The notes under the pieces: generated by a model
What the model was told of the DNA's origin: nothing
The model's input: the letters and a program-made list of their open reading frames with translations, nothing else
Databases searched by the model: none
Translations under genes and position numbers: made by a program
Shown here: piece after piece, positions 36,288 to 45,242 of the stretch
Position numbering within the stretch: the first letter of the stretch is position 1
Layout of the letters: the number at the start of each line of letters is the position of its first letter
From: DATKRB01 sp963794215
GTDB lineage: Bacteria > Actinomycetota > Acidimicrobiia > Acidimicrobiales > RAAP-2
Reading direction: 5' to 3'
DNA length: 64,000 nucleotides
Assembly (NCBI GenBank): GCA_963794215.1
Contig: CAWCCQ010000002.1
Location: forward strand, 620,001-684,000

Positions 36288-36695
36288 GTGCCTCGAGGTC
36301 CCCAAGACCTGACCGTCCGCAACGACGCGACGTCTGCTTTTTTCGATGAGCTAGCTTCTCGGGCTCACAAGGACCTTCTTCACCAGACCTCGGGAGCTCT
36401 CAGGATCGACGTGACGGAGGGGACTGAGACCGAGCGCTTTCTGATCGCAGTGGACAAGGGTGATGTCATCGTGTCGAACCGACCAGCGCGGCCAGACGCC
36501 ACCCTGAGGGCTGAGCGATCGCTTTTCAACAGGATGGTTGAGGGTGAGCTGAACGCCATAGCAGCCGTCTTGCGTGGGGTGGTGGTCATCGAGGGAGACC
36601 TCGGCCTTGCGGCATCGTTCGTCCGCCTGTTTCCCGGGCCGCCTGATTCGCTGCGATCCTTCAAGGAGAGGCAGAGGGCAGGGGCACATGACTGA
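36288..36695 (+). CDS. SCP2 sterol-carrier-like domain protein
   Basis: A 135-residue protein with the SCP2 fold pattern: FFDELASRAHKDLLHQTSG, ERFLIAVDKGDVIVSNRPAR, ATLRAERSLFNRMVEGELNA and AAVLRGVVVIEGDLGLAASF. Such domains bind lipids or act as small carriers. GTG at 36288-36290 has AAGGGAG seven bases upstream. The stop overlaps the glucosidase start by 8 nt, so the two are coupled. That pairing with a glycan enzyme is odd for a lipid-binding protein. Confidence 0.85.
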   Translation: MPRGPQDLTVRNDATSAFFDELASRAHKDLLHQTSGALRIDVTEGTETERFLIAVDKGDVIVSNRPARPDATLRAERSLFNRMVEGELNAIAAVLRGVVVIEGDLGLAASFVRLFPGPPDSLRSFKERQRAGAHD

Positions 36696-38757
36696 CGAAT
36701 TGGTGAAGATCCTGGACGGCAACACCTTCGTCGTGAGCGATGCCCGGGGCGACATCGAGGCGTCCCTCACCGACCCGACAGGACTGTTCTCGTACGATAC
36801 CCGGTTTCTTTCGAAGTGGGTGCTGACGATCAACGGACAGCGGCTCAATGCGCTGTCAACCGATGATCTGCAGTACTTCGAGACGCAATTCTTCCTCGTC
36901 CTTGGCACCGGCACCGTGTACGTCGACGCTGAGCTCTCGGTGATCCGCCGGAGAGCGGTTGCCGCCGGATTCAAAGAGGAGCTCGTCTTCTTGAATCACA
37001 CCTCCAAGCTGGTTTCACTAGAACTGCGACTGGACGTGGACTGCGATTTCGCCGACCTCTTTGAGGTCAAGGACGCCCTACAGAAGAAGGGCTCCTACGA
37101 CCGATCCATCGAGGACGGCTGCCTTGTGCTGCAGTACGAGCGAGAGACTTTCAGGCGAGCTACCCGCATTTCGACAACCGCAGAGGGGGACTTCGACGAG
37201 AACGGCCTGACTCTGGCCGTTTCCATCGAGCCGCACGGTCGGTGGACCACCGAGATCCAGGTCGAGGTTAGCGGTGCAGCGATGGAGCTAGTTCCCAGAA
37301 GCCGCGCCCGAACACATGCGAAAATGACGGAGCGGATGCAGAAGAGCCTCGAGACCTGGCTCGGTAAGGCTCCGAAACTCGAGAGCGACTCCGACTCGCT
37401 CCGAGCCACCTATCACCGGAGCTTGGTCGACCTCGCGGCCCTGCGATTCGAGTTGCCGATTCTACCGGGCCACTATCTGCCGGCTGCGGGCCTACCGTGG
37501 TTCATGACGGTGTTCGGTCGGGACAGCATCATCACGAGCCTCCAGGCACTTCCGTTCGCCTCCGACCTGGCCGCGACCACGCTGCGTGCCCTCGCTGCCC
37601 GACAGGGCACATGCCTCGACGATTTCCGGGACGAGGATCCGGGTCGAATCCTTCACGAGATGCGCTACGGTGAGCTGACCGCCTTCGAGGAGCGCCCTCA
37701 CTCGGCGTACTACGGCTGCGCCGACGCCACCCCCCTCTTCGTCGTACTGATGGACGAGTACGAGCGCTGGACTGGCGACACGAAGCTCGTGCGAGACCTC
37801 GAGCTTGAGGCTCGAGCCGCTCTGGACTGGATCGACGAGTATGGCGATCTGCTGGGCAACGGTTACATCTCCTACCAGCGCCGCAACGAGGAGACGGGGC
37901 TCGAGAACCAATGTTGGAAGGACTCGTGGGACTCCATCTCCTTCTCCGACGGCACGTTGCCGGGTTTTCCACGTGCGACCTGCGAGCTGCAGGGCTACGC
38001 CTACGACGCCAAGATTCGCGGGGCACGGTTGGCGCGGCTCGTATGGCGCGACGCCGGGTTGGCCGATCGCCTCGAGAAGGAAGCGGCTGACCTCAAACGC
38101 CGGTTCAATCGCGACTTCTGGGTCGAGGACGGGCAGTACTTCGCTATCGCTCTCGACCCCGACGGTCGCCAAGTGGACGCCCTGACGTCCAACAACGGTC
38201 ACCTTCTTTGGAGCGGCATCGTTGACAAGTCCAAGGCGAAGGCCGTGGTCGATCATCTCATGGGGCCGAGGCTCTTCTCGGGCTGGGGCGTGCGGACGAT
38301 GGCGGAGGGTGAGGGTCGCTTCAACCCGATCGGGTACCACGTAGGAACGGTGTGGCCGTTCGACAACTCGTTCATCGCCTGGGGCCTACGTCGATATGGG
38401 TTCAAGGAGGAGGCCGCCCAGGTCGCCGAGGGTATCCTGGCGGCCGCGGAGTTCTTCGAGGGTCGACTGCCCGAGGCCTTTGGTGGCTACCCGCGTGCGT
38501 TGACCAGGTATCCAGTGCAATATCCAACTGCCTGCAGCCCTCAGGCTTGGTCGACAGGAGCACCCCTCCTGCTGTTGCGCACGATGTTGGGTTTCGAACC
38601 GGTTGGCGATCATCTCATTGTCGATCCGGCGCTGCCGAAAAGCATCGGCCAACTCCAACTACTCGACATCCCGGGGCGGTGGGGCCAGATCGATGCGTTT
38701 GGGCGTGGTCGCGTCGAGACGACCCGAGTGGCGCGCCGCATCCCCGGGCGTCGGTGA
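36688..38757 (+). CDS. Glycogen-debranching-type amylo-alpha-1,6-glucosidase
   Basis: The 689-residue product has an N-terminal GDE_N-like domain (VSDARGDIEASLTDPTGLFS, YDTRFLSKWVLTING) and a C-terminal (alpha/alpha)6 glycoside hydrolase domain with FMTVFGRDSIITSLQ, YYGCADATPLFVVLMDEY, CWKDSWDSI and NPIGYHVGTVWPFDNS. The acidic residues in GRDS and DSWDS are in typical catalytic positions. It probably trims glycogen or trehalose-like glucans. ATG at 36688-36690 is preceded by GCAGGGGC. No glycogen synthesis genes are nearby. Confidence 0.92.
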   Translation: MTDELVKILDGNTFVVSDARGDIEASLTDPTGLFSYDTRFLSKWVLTINGQRLNALSTDDLQYFETQFFLVLGTGTVYVDAELSVIRRRAVAAGFKEELVFLNHTSKLVSLELRLDVDCDFADLFEVKDALQKKGSYDRSIEDGCLVLQYERETFRRATRISTTAEGDFDENGLTLAVSIEPHGRWTTEIQVEVSGAAMELVPRSRARTHAKMTERMQKSLETWLGKAPKLESDSDSLRATYHRSLVDLAALRFELPILPGHYLPAAGLPWFMTVFGRDSIITSLQALPFASDLAATTLRALAARQGTCLDDFRDEDPGRILHEMRYGELTAFEERPHSAYYGCADATPLFVVLMDEYERWTGDTKLVRDLELEARAALDWIDEYGDLLGNGYISYQRRNEETGLENQCWKDSWDSISFSDGTLPGFPRATCELQGYAYDAKIRGARLARLVWRDAGLADRLEKEAADLKRRFNRDFWVEDGQYFAIALDPDGRQVDALTSNNGHLLWSGIVDKSKAKAVVDHLMGPRLFSGWGVRTMAEGEGRFNPIGYHVGTVWPFDNSFIAWGLRRYGFKEEAAQVAEGILAAAEFFEGRLPEAFGGYPRALTRYPVQYPTACSPQAWSTGAPLLLLRTMLGFEPVGDHLIVDPALPKSIGQLQLLDIPGRWGQIDAFGRGRVETTRVARRIPGRR

Positions 38758-38896
38758 CGTCGAACAGAGGGTTCGATGAGCTGCAAGGACCCGATCCCTT
38801 CATGGTTCAGCGTCCGAAGGGTGAGGGGCGGACGTGTATCAGGCCGAGAGTGATAGACCACTCCTTCCGGTCGCGCCGAAAGTGAGGGGTAAGCCG

Positions 38897-38932
38897 ATGG
38901 CTCATCCGAATCTGAACAAGGTCAAGCGCTGA
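38897..38932 (+). CDS. Eleven-codon leader peptide of the P-type ATPase gene
   Basis: A tiny frame reading MAHPNLNKVKR ends in TGA that overlaps the ATPase start as TGATG (38930-38934). It has its own AGTGAGGGGTAAG ribosome site, while the ATPase start has none. It therefore probably delivers ribosomes to the ATPase start by coupling, and might sense translation conditions. Whether the peptide itself matters is unknown. Confidence 0.5.
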   Translation: MAHPNLNKVKR

Positions 38933-41694
38933 TGGGCCCTACGCAGGTCACCCGCGAGCCTTCGCCCCCGGATGAACAACGCTGGTGCGAGCTTGATCCA
39001 GAGGTGGTCATAGCCAAGCTCGGAGTGGTCGTCGATTCAGGCCTTTCCGGCGACGAGGCCCAAGGCCGACTTCAGCGAGACGGTCCGAATTCCCTGCCGG
39101 TCGAGCAGCCCCCGTCGGCGGTTCGACGCTTCTTGGCTGAGTACACGAGCTATATGCAGCTCATACTGGTAGGAGCGGGGATCGTCTCGCTGGCCATCAA
39201 GGAGTGGACCACCGCCATCGCATTAATCGTCATCTCGCTGTTCAACGCGGTGGTGGGACTACGACAGGCCGGCAAGGCCGAAAGCGCGATGAACGCACTT
39301 CAATCCATGATGAAGGCAACGGCGCGTGTCCGACGCGACGGGTCCGAGGCACAGATTCCGGCGGAGCAGCTGGTAGTCGGCGACGTTGTGCTCATCGCCG
39401 CGGGGGATGAGGTACCCGCCGACGGGCGGATAGTGTCCTCGAGCGCGCTGCAGATCGATGAGTCGGCCTTGACGGGCGAAAGCGTGCCGTCGGCGAAGGG
39501 CGCCGCCACCCTGTCTGGCGGAGAGGTTGGCCCCGGTGAACAGTCAAATATGGCCTTCATGCACACCCCGGTAACTCACGGCAGCGGGGTAATGGTCGTC
39601 ACGGGGACTGGAAGCACTACCGAGGTCGGGAAGATTGCCCACATGCTTTCGGGGACGGCGAAGGAGGAGACGCCGCTCACGAGGCAGATGAACACCCTGA
39701 CGTTATGGATCGTGGCCGCCGCTGGACTCACGATGGTAATCATGTTCGCTCTCGGTCTGAGCCGTGGTCAGTCGTGGACGGTGCTATTCGACACCGCCAT
39801 CGCGCTGGCGATCGCGGCGATCCCACTTGCTCTGCCGATGGTCGTCCAGGTGGTGCTCTCGCTCGGTAGCGTGGAGCTGGCGAAGGAGAAGGCGATCGTC
39901 AAGGACTTGCCTTCGGTCGAGACACTCGGGTTCACGTCGGCAATCAATTCGGACAAGACCGGGACGCTGACGATGAATCAGATGACGGTCGTCGAGGTCA
40001 TTGATCCGACGGACCGCTTTGCCATCACGGGAAGCGGCTATAGCCTGGAAGGGACGATCACTCATCCGGCCGGCAAGACCGACACCATCGAGGAGGCCAT
40101 CCTTCCGTACGTCATCGCCAGCGACGCCACCCTTGTCGAGGGCAAGGTCGTGGGGGATCCGACTGAGGGTGCCCTACTCGTGCTGGCACATAAGGCAGGC
40201 ATGTCTATTGATACGACCCGTGATCAGCGGCCACGAATCGCGGTCCTGCCGTTCGATCCCACGTACAAGCTCATGGCCACCTTCAACCGAGCTAAGGACG
40301 AGTCCGGGGGCGACATCGTCCGGTGTTTCGTCAAGGGTGCGGCACCAGCGGTGATGGAGCGCGCAGCTACCGCATTGTCGAACGGAACCAGCATTGCCTG
40401 GGACGACACGCTCCGCCTGAGTGCCGAGCAGAACGTGCGGCGGATGGGAGAGGCTGGCCTGCGCGTCATGGCAGGCGCGTTCCGTGATCTCGATGCAGCA
40501 AGCTTTGACCCCGACGGCGATCTCCTCGCGCTGGTCGAGCGCTTGGAAGTGACAAGCCTTGTTGGAATGGTCGACCCGCCTCGAGCAGAGTCGAAGGCCG
40601 CAGTGGCTGAGGCGCAGGCAGCGCACATACAAGTGAGGATGGTGACCGGTGATGACGTGATCACCGGGGCCGCGATCGCCAAACAGCTCGACATTCCAGG
40701 TGAGGCCATTCTGGGAGCCGATTTCGCTGCCCTTTCCGAGGAGGAGCGCCTCGAGCGGATCGAGCGGATCGGCGTCGTCGGCCGGGTCGCCCCAGAGCAC
40801 AAAGTCCTGCTAGCCGAGACGCTCAAGAAGAAGGGCCACGTCGTGGCGATGACCGGCGACGGCGTCAACGATGCCCCGGCCATCAAGGCAGCCGACATCG
40901 GCGTCGCTATGGGGAGTGGCACCGAGGTGGCCAAGAACGCGGGACGAATGATCCTCTCGGACGATAATTTTGCCACGATCGTCTTTGCGGTAGGTCAGGG
41001 ACGCAAGCTGTTTGACAACCTCAACAAGTACATCCGCTTTGTCCTGCTCGAGCTCGTCGCGTTTGTTCTCACTTTTCTCGGCGCAAGCCTGCTGGATCTC
41101 GCCGCCGGACAGCCTTTCACCCCAGCGCAGATCCTCTGGATAAACTTCGCCGTCAACGCTCCCTTCGGCGTCGCACTGGGGTTCGATATGGAGACGCCCG
41201 GTCTCATGCGCCGCCAGCCTCGCCCACGAGGGCAGTCAATTCTGACCAACCCCGTGATGGTCACTAGTGGCCTCGTAGGTCTCTACATTGCCGTTGCTAA
41301 TCTAGGAATGATCGCGTTCGGGATCAATCATTACGGCAGTACTACCGTCGGTCGGTCGATTGGCCTTGTCGCCTTCTCGCTGATGCTCGTGGTCGCTGCC
41401 TTCGAGGCCCGCAGCGAGACCCAGACCGCGTTCTCCGTCGACACGTTCAACAGCTCGCGAATGAACCGGATCGCTCTGGCGGAGCTAGCCGGGGCATTCC
41501 TGATCACCCAGGCGGACTTTTTACAACGACTCCTCGGTACGACCGAGCTGGCCCCCCGCCAGTGGGGCTTGGCCCTGTCCTCCGCCGTCGTTTTGCTCCT
41601 CGTCTGGGAGTCGGGGAAGTGGATCGCACGTCGCAGGAGTAGTGCGCGCGTGGCGTTGCCGGCAGCTGATCGCGTGACTGAGTCTTCCCTCTGA
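38932..41694 (+). CDS. Type II-like P-type cation-transporting ATPase
   Basis: A 920-residue P-type ATPase with an N-terminal cation-ATPase domain, TGES motif (DESALTGESVPSAKG), phosphorylation site NSDKTGTLTMNQM (Asp341), KGAAPAVME in the nucleotide domain and MTGDGVNDAPAIKAADIGVA as the hinge. About ten transmembrane helices are visible. The M4 motif reads AAIPLALPM instead of AIPEGLP, and M6 reads ILWINFAVNAPFG instead of the NLVTDG type, so the acidic Ca2+ ligands of SERCA-like pumps are missing. The sequence around the phosphorylation site is still type II-like. The ion may be H+ or a monovalent cation. Next in line are PPK2 and lipid-kinase genes. Confidence 0.93.
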   Translation: MGPTQVTREPSPPDEQRWCELDPEVVIAKLGVVVDSGLSGDEAQGRLQRDGPNSLPVEQPPSAVRRFLAEYTSYMQLILVGAGIVSLAIKEWTTAIALIVISLFNAVVGLRQAGKAESAMNALQSMMKATARVRRDGSEAQIPAEQLVVGDVVLIAAGDEVPADGRIVSSSALQIDESALTGESVPSAKGAATLSGGEVGPGEQSNMAFMHTPVTHGSGVMVVTGTGSTTEVGKIAHMLSGTAKEETPLTRQMNTLTLWIVAAAGLTMVIMFALGLSRGQSWTVLFDTAIALAIAAIPLALPMVVQVVLSLGSVELAKEKAIVKDLPSVETLGFTSAINSDKTGTLTMNQMTVVEVIDPTDRFAITGSGYSLEGTITHPAGKTDTIEEAILPYVIASDATLVEGKVVGDPTEGALLVLAHKAGMSIDTTRDQRPRIAVLPFDPTYKLMATFNRAKDESGGDIVRCFVKGAAPAVMERAATALSNGTSIAWDDTLRLSAEQNVRRMGEAGLRVMAGAFRDLDAASFDPDGDLLALVERLEVTSLVGMVDPPRAESKAAVAEAQAAHIQVRMVTGDDVITGAAIAKQLDIPGEAILGADFAALSEEERLERIERIGVVGRVAPEHKVLLAETLKKKGHVVAMTGDGVNDAPAIKAADIGVAMGSGTEVAKNAGRMILSDDNFATIVFAVGQGRKLFDNLNKYIRFVLLELVAFVLTFLGASLLDLAAGQPFTPAQILWINFAVNAPFGVALGFDMETPGLMRRQPRPRGQSILTNPVMVTSGLVGLYIAVANLGMIAFGINHYGSTTVGRSIGLVAFSLMLVVAAFEARSETQTAFSVDTFNSSRMNRIALAELAGAFLITQADFLQRLLGTTELAPRQWGLALSSAVVLLLVWESGKWIARRRSSARVALPAADRVTESSL

Positions 41695-41746
41695 GTTCTT
41701 CGCGACGTCGTGGTCACGTCACTGCCCCAATAGGAGGAACAAAGAT

Positions 41747-42577
41747 ATGACGACGAAGAAGGACGAGCGGGACAAGGACCAAGACGTTCGACCGAGTGGC
41801 CCAGCAAAGATGAAACGAAAAGAGTACGAACGTGAGATGAGAGTTCTGCATGCCGGTCTGGTCGCCGTGCAGGAGTGGGTCAGGGAAACCGGAGCGAAGA
41901 TCTGCATCGTGTTCGAAGGCCGGGACACGGCCGGCAAGGGAGGAACGATCAAGCGAATCACCGAGCGGGTGAGTCCCCGCGTATTCCGGGTCGTTGCCTT
42001 GCCCGCCCCCAACCAACGTGAGAAGTCGCAGATGTACATACAGCGGTATATCCAACACTTCCCAGCTGCCGGCGAGGTCGTTATCTTCGACCGCAGTTGG
42101 TACAACCGGGCCGGTGTCGAGCCCGTGATGGGATTTTGCACGCAGGAAGAGACAAACAGATTCCTGGATCAGCTGCCGGGGGTTGAGAAAGCTATGGTCG
42201 ACTCTGGAATCCTGTTGCTCAAGTACTGGCTCGAGGTCAGCCCTGACGAGCAGACCCGCCGCCTCAATAGTCGCATCAACGATCCCCGAAAGGTCTGGAA
42301 GCTATCTGAGATGGACCTGAAATCTTACAGCCGCTGGTACGACTACTCACGAGCTAGAGACGCCATGTTCGCCGCGAGTGACACCGCTTGGGCGCCCTGG
42401 TATATCGCACACACCGACGACAAGAAGCGAGGTCGGCTCAACATCATCAGTCACCTGCTCAGCCAGATACAGTACGAACCGCTCACCCCACGGGATGTCA
42501 CCCTGCCAAAGCGCGCGAAGTCGGACGACTACGCCGAGCCAAACCTTCCCCTGCGGTACATCCCCACGCCCTTCTAG
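41747..42577 (+). CDS. ppk2: Polyphosphate kinase 2
   Basis: PPK2 moves phosphate between polyphosphate and nucleotides. The 276-residue product has Walker A FEGRDTAGKGGTIKR (about residues 56-70), Walker B VIFDRSWYNRAGVEPVMG (Asp115, Arg116) and a lid region LNSRINDPRKVWKLS. The single-domain length and motifs fit class I PPK2, which mostly phosphorylates NDPs. ATG at 41747 has AGGAGG upstream. It sits 52 nt after the ATPase gene, suggesting an energy-stress operon. Confidence 0.95.
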   Translation: MTTKKDERDKDQDVRPSGPAKMKRKEYEREMRVLHAGLVAVQEWVRETGAKICIVFEGRDTAGKGGTIKRITERVSPRVFRVVALPAPNQREKSQMYIQRYIQHFPAAGEVVIFDRSWYNRAGVEPVMGFCTQEETNRFLDQLPGVEKAMVDSGILLLKYWLEVSPDEQTRRLNSRINDPRKVWKLSEMDLKSYSRWYDYSRARDAMFAASDTAWAPWYIAHTDDKKRGRLNIISHLLSQIQYEPLTPRDVTLPKRAKSDDYAEPNLPLRYIPTPF

Positions 42578-42658
42578 TCAGCACATGACCTCCGAGAGGA
42601 TGTTCGCTGTAGTCGGCGTCTGCGGGCCGTCCGCCGCCAACCCAAGCACAGGGACCTC

Positions 42659-44029
42659 GTGAAACGACTCGGCGGATCCATTCCATGGGGTCAACGCGCC
42701 CTGGCGCTAGCAGCGCTGGCCTGTGGCTTGCTTCTCGTGGTTGGCGTGATCGTGTTCGCGACCCGCAATCTGGTCTACCTGGCAGTCGGGCTCATCGGCT
42801 TCGCCCTTGCAATCAGCGGGACCTGGTGGGTCATCACCGAGCAAATGCCCCGCCGGGCGATTGGTCTCGGTGGCGTCGGCATCGGCGCCCTTGTGATTTT
42901 GGTGGCGGTCTATCGGGCGACCCCAGGGGGGGATTACCCCATTTTGCGCCTCGCGGTCCTGGCGGGCCTCCTCGTTGCGTCGATTGGATTGGGCAGAGCT
43001 GCCCTCAGGCGCGATATCCGCGAAAGAGACGCTCGTCGCCCACTTGCCGTGTCCGAACCTCGGCGGGCGGTTCTGATCTGTAATCCCTGGTCAGGCGGTG
43101 GAAAGGTACAGTCGTTCGGTCTTGTCGAACTGGCCTCGACACTCAACGTCGAGGTCATCATGCTTGACCACGGGCTGGATTTGGAGGCACTGACCCGAGA
43201 TGCGGTTGAACATGGTGCCGACTGTCTCGGAATGGCCGGAGGTGACGGTTCGCAAGCGCTCGTCGCCTCCATCGCCGTCGAGCACGATCTTCCGTTCGTG
43301 TGCGTCGCGGCGGGAACCAGGAACCACTTCGCTCTCGACCTCGGCATCGACCGAAATGATCCCCGGCGTAGCCTGGGCGCTTTCCGAGACGGCATCGAGC
43401 GCCGCGTCGACTGCGCGACCGTCGGAGACCGCCTGTTCGTCAACAACGTGTCCCTTGGCGTGTACGCCACGATCGTTCAGCAAGAGGGGTACCGGGAAGC
43501 GAAAGCGGAAACGGCGAAGACACTCCTCCCCGAGATGTTGGGACGAACCGAGGAGCCATTCGATCTCCAGTTCACAGAACCGGACGGAACCGCGGTCGAC
43601 GGTGCGTTTCTGATCCAGGTGTCGAACAATCCCTATGTCCTAGGCGCTACGTTCGACGCGTCCCAACGCCGGCGACTTGACAGGGGCGTCCTCGGAGTCG
43701 TGGCCATCACCGCGGCAACGGGAAGGGAGGCAGCACAAGTCTTCACCCTTTCCGCTCTGGGACAGCGCCGTCAAAGCCGCCATTGGCACGAGTTCACCAC
43801 CACCGACTTCCAAGTTAGGTCCGGATCGGGGAGGGCCTTGGCCGGCGTGGACGGAGAGGCACTAGAGCTTGAAACGCCAATGGAGTTTCACATCCATCCA
43901 CAAGCCCTGAGGCTGCTCGTAACAAAAGAGAGTCTGACGGCAGCAGAGGAACGGGCCGCTCGTGACGTCTCGGTCGGTGACCTGATCGCCATCGCCCGCG
44001 GGATCGACCCCCTCACAAGCCAGCTGTGA
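42659..44029 (+). CDS. Membrane-anchored diacylglycerol-kinase-type lipid kinase
   Basis: A 456-residue protein with about four N-terminal transmembrane helices (ALALAALACGLLLVVGVIVF onward) and a DAGK catalytic domain: LICNPWSGGGKVQ, MAGGDGSQALVASIA, FVCVAAGTRNHFALDLGI and NNVSLGVYATIV. GGDGS is the nucleotide loop. Such enzymes phosphorylate diacylglycerol, ceramide or undecaprenol-like lipids. GTG at 42659-42661 has AGGGA upstream. The N-terminal membrane part is unusual for bacterial DgkB-like proteins. A PAP2 phosphatase gene follows 190 nt later, so the pair could run a lipid phosphorylation cycle. Confidence 0.88.
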   Translation: MKRLGGSIPWGQRALALAALACGLLLVVGVIVFATRNLVYLAVGLIGFALAISGTWWVITEQMPRRAIGLGGVGIGALVILVAVYRATPGGDYPILRLAVLAGLLVASIGLGRAALRRDIRERDARRPLAVSEPRRAVLICNPWSGGGKVQSFGLVELASTLNVEVIMLDHGLDLEALTRDAVEHGADCLGMAGGDGSQALVASIAVEHDLPFVCVAAGTRNHFALDLGIDRNDPRRSLGAFRDGIERRVDCATVGDRLFVNNVSLGVYATIVQQEGYREAKAETAKTLLPEMLGRTEEPFDLQFTEPDGTAVDGAFLIQVSNNPYVLGATFDASQRRRLDRGVLGVVAITAATGREAAQVFTLSALGQRRQSRHWHEFTTTDFQVRSGSGRALAGVDGEALELETPMEFHIHPQALRLLVTKESLTAAEERAARDVSVGDLIAIARGIDPLTSQL

Positions 44030-44218
44030 GCACAACGAGCGTGCAACGCGCTCCCCTAACCCGGCGGGCTGCTGATCGCCCAAGAGCCATAGCGAAACAC
44101 GAAAGCAGTAGTCCGTCTGCTGTTCGGCCCAGTCCCCGCCCCGGCCGGTGGGTGAGAAGGATGGGGGGCATGGCTGCCGAGTGCTTTCCGCACCCCCATT
44201 GAGGATTGGTTTTCCGAA

Positions 44219-44827
44219 ATGGCGGATGCCGCGCTCGAAGGCCGATCGTTTCGCCGACGGGCCCTGCATGAGCTCTCGGCGGTGGACCATGCCGTCTATC
44301 AAGCCATCGCTTCCACCTCGACCCCTGCGATCGATGCACCCCTTCGACATCTCTCCGACGCGGCGAATCACTCGCTCATCTGGGTGGCGGTAGCGGGCGT
44401 GCTGGCCGGCTTCGGCGGCCATCGGGGTCGCCGGGCGGCGGTTGCCGGCTTGACGGCGGTTGCAGCATCGTCGGCCGTGGTGAACGTAGGGCTGAAGCAG
44501 CTCTCGGAGCGAACGCGCCCAGACCGCGACAGCGCCGGCGTCATCCGCGACCGCTACACCAGGATGCCCCACTCATCGTCCTTCCCGTCCGGGCACTCCG
44601 CGTCCGGCTTCGCATTCGCGAATGCCGTCGGTCGAGAAATGCCCACGCTGGCCGTCCCCCTCCGGTTGTTGGCGGCCGCGGTCGCTTACTCGCGCGTCCA
44701 CTCGGGAGTCCACTACCCCGGGGACGTCATCGTAGGCTCGCTCGTTGGCGGGGCCGTCGGCCTGATACCTGGTTCGCTGGTCGCTGGGGGAATCCGAGGG
44801 CACCTTGACGAGCCGAGAACCGTTTGA
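44219..44827 (+). CDS. PAP2-family membrane lipid phosphatase
   Basis: The 202-residue product has the three PAP2 signatures KQLSERTRP, SSFPSGHSAS and YSRVHSGVHYPGDVIVG, with several hydrophobic helices around them. These phosphatases act on phosphatidic acid or polyprenyl pyrophosphates. The start ATG at 44219 has weak upstream purines. It follows the lipid kinase gene, which fits a kinase-phosphatase pair. Confidence 0.93.
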   Translation: MADAALEGRSFRRRALHELSAVDHAVYQAIASTSTPAIDAPLRHLSDAANHSLIWVAVAGVLAGFGGHRGRRAAVAGLTAVAASSAVVNVGLKQLSERTRPDRDSAGVIRDRYTRMPHSSSFPSGHSASGFAFANAVGREMPTLAVPLRLLAAAVAYSRVHSGVHYPGDVIVGSLVGGAVGLIPGSLVAGGIRGHLDEPRTV

Positions 44828-45242
44828 GCAACTCGGTCGAATCATCAGCCGTTGACTCCGCGATCGAGCAGCTGGTCATCGGGGCGGTCCGGTTTGGCAT
44901 CTCCTGGGCCACAACGAGTTGCTGATTCTGTCCCGTGAACAGGTCCCAGACCCTCTTCACGACTGGACAGGTTCGAGAGCCGCGGCACCCAACCCACGCG
45001 ATAGTCACTCGAGAGGACCCATGCGCGACCCGGGGGTTTACCTCCTGCAAACCGGGCCCGTGCCCGTCCATAGCGTCCTAGGTCGCCAGCAGACCCGCGT
45101 CGGCGCGAAGGCGTCGCGCGCCGGTACACGTAACATACAACGATCGCACCATGAGCGAACGAGGCGCGATCCGCGAGCTTTCTTCAGCGGTTCTGGAGGG
45201 CGGATCGTTCGGTGGGCTCAGCCACAACGACCCGCTCTCGTG
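44828..45242. other. Non-coding interval between convergent genes
   Basis: About 0.4 kb with no credible frame. CGATCCGC (near 45173) and its complement GCGGATCG (near 45204) could form a weak long-loop hairpin, but there is no T run, so I do not call a terminator. Confidence 0.35.
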
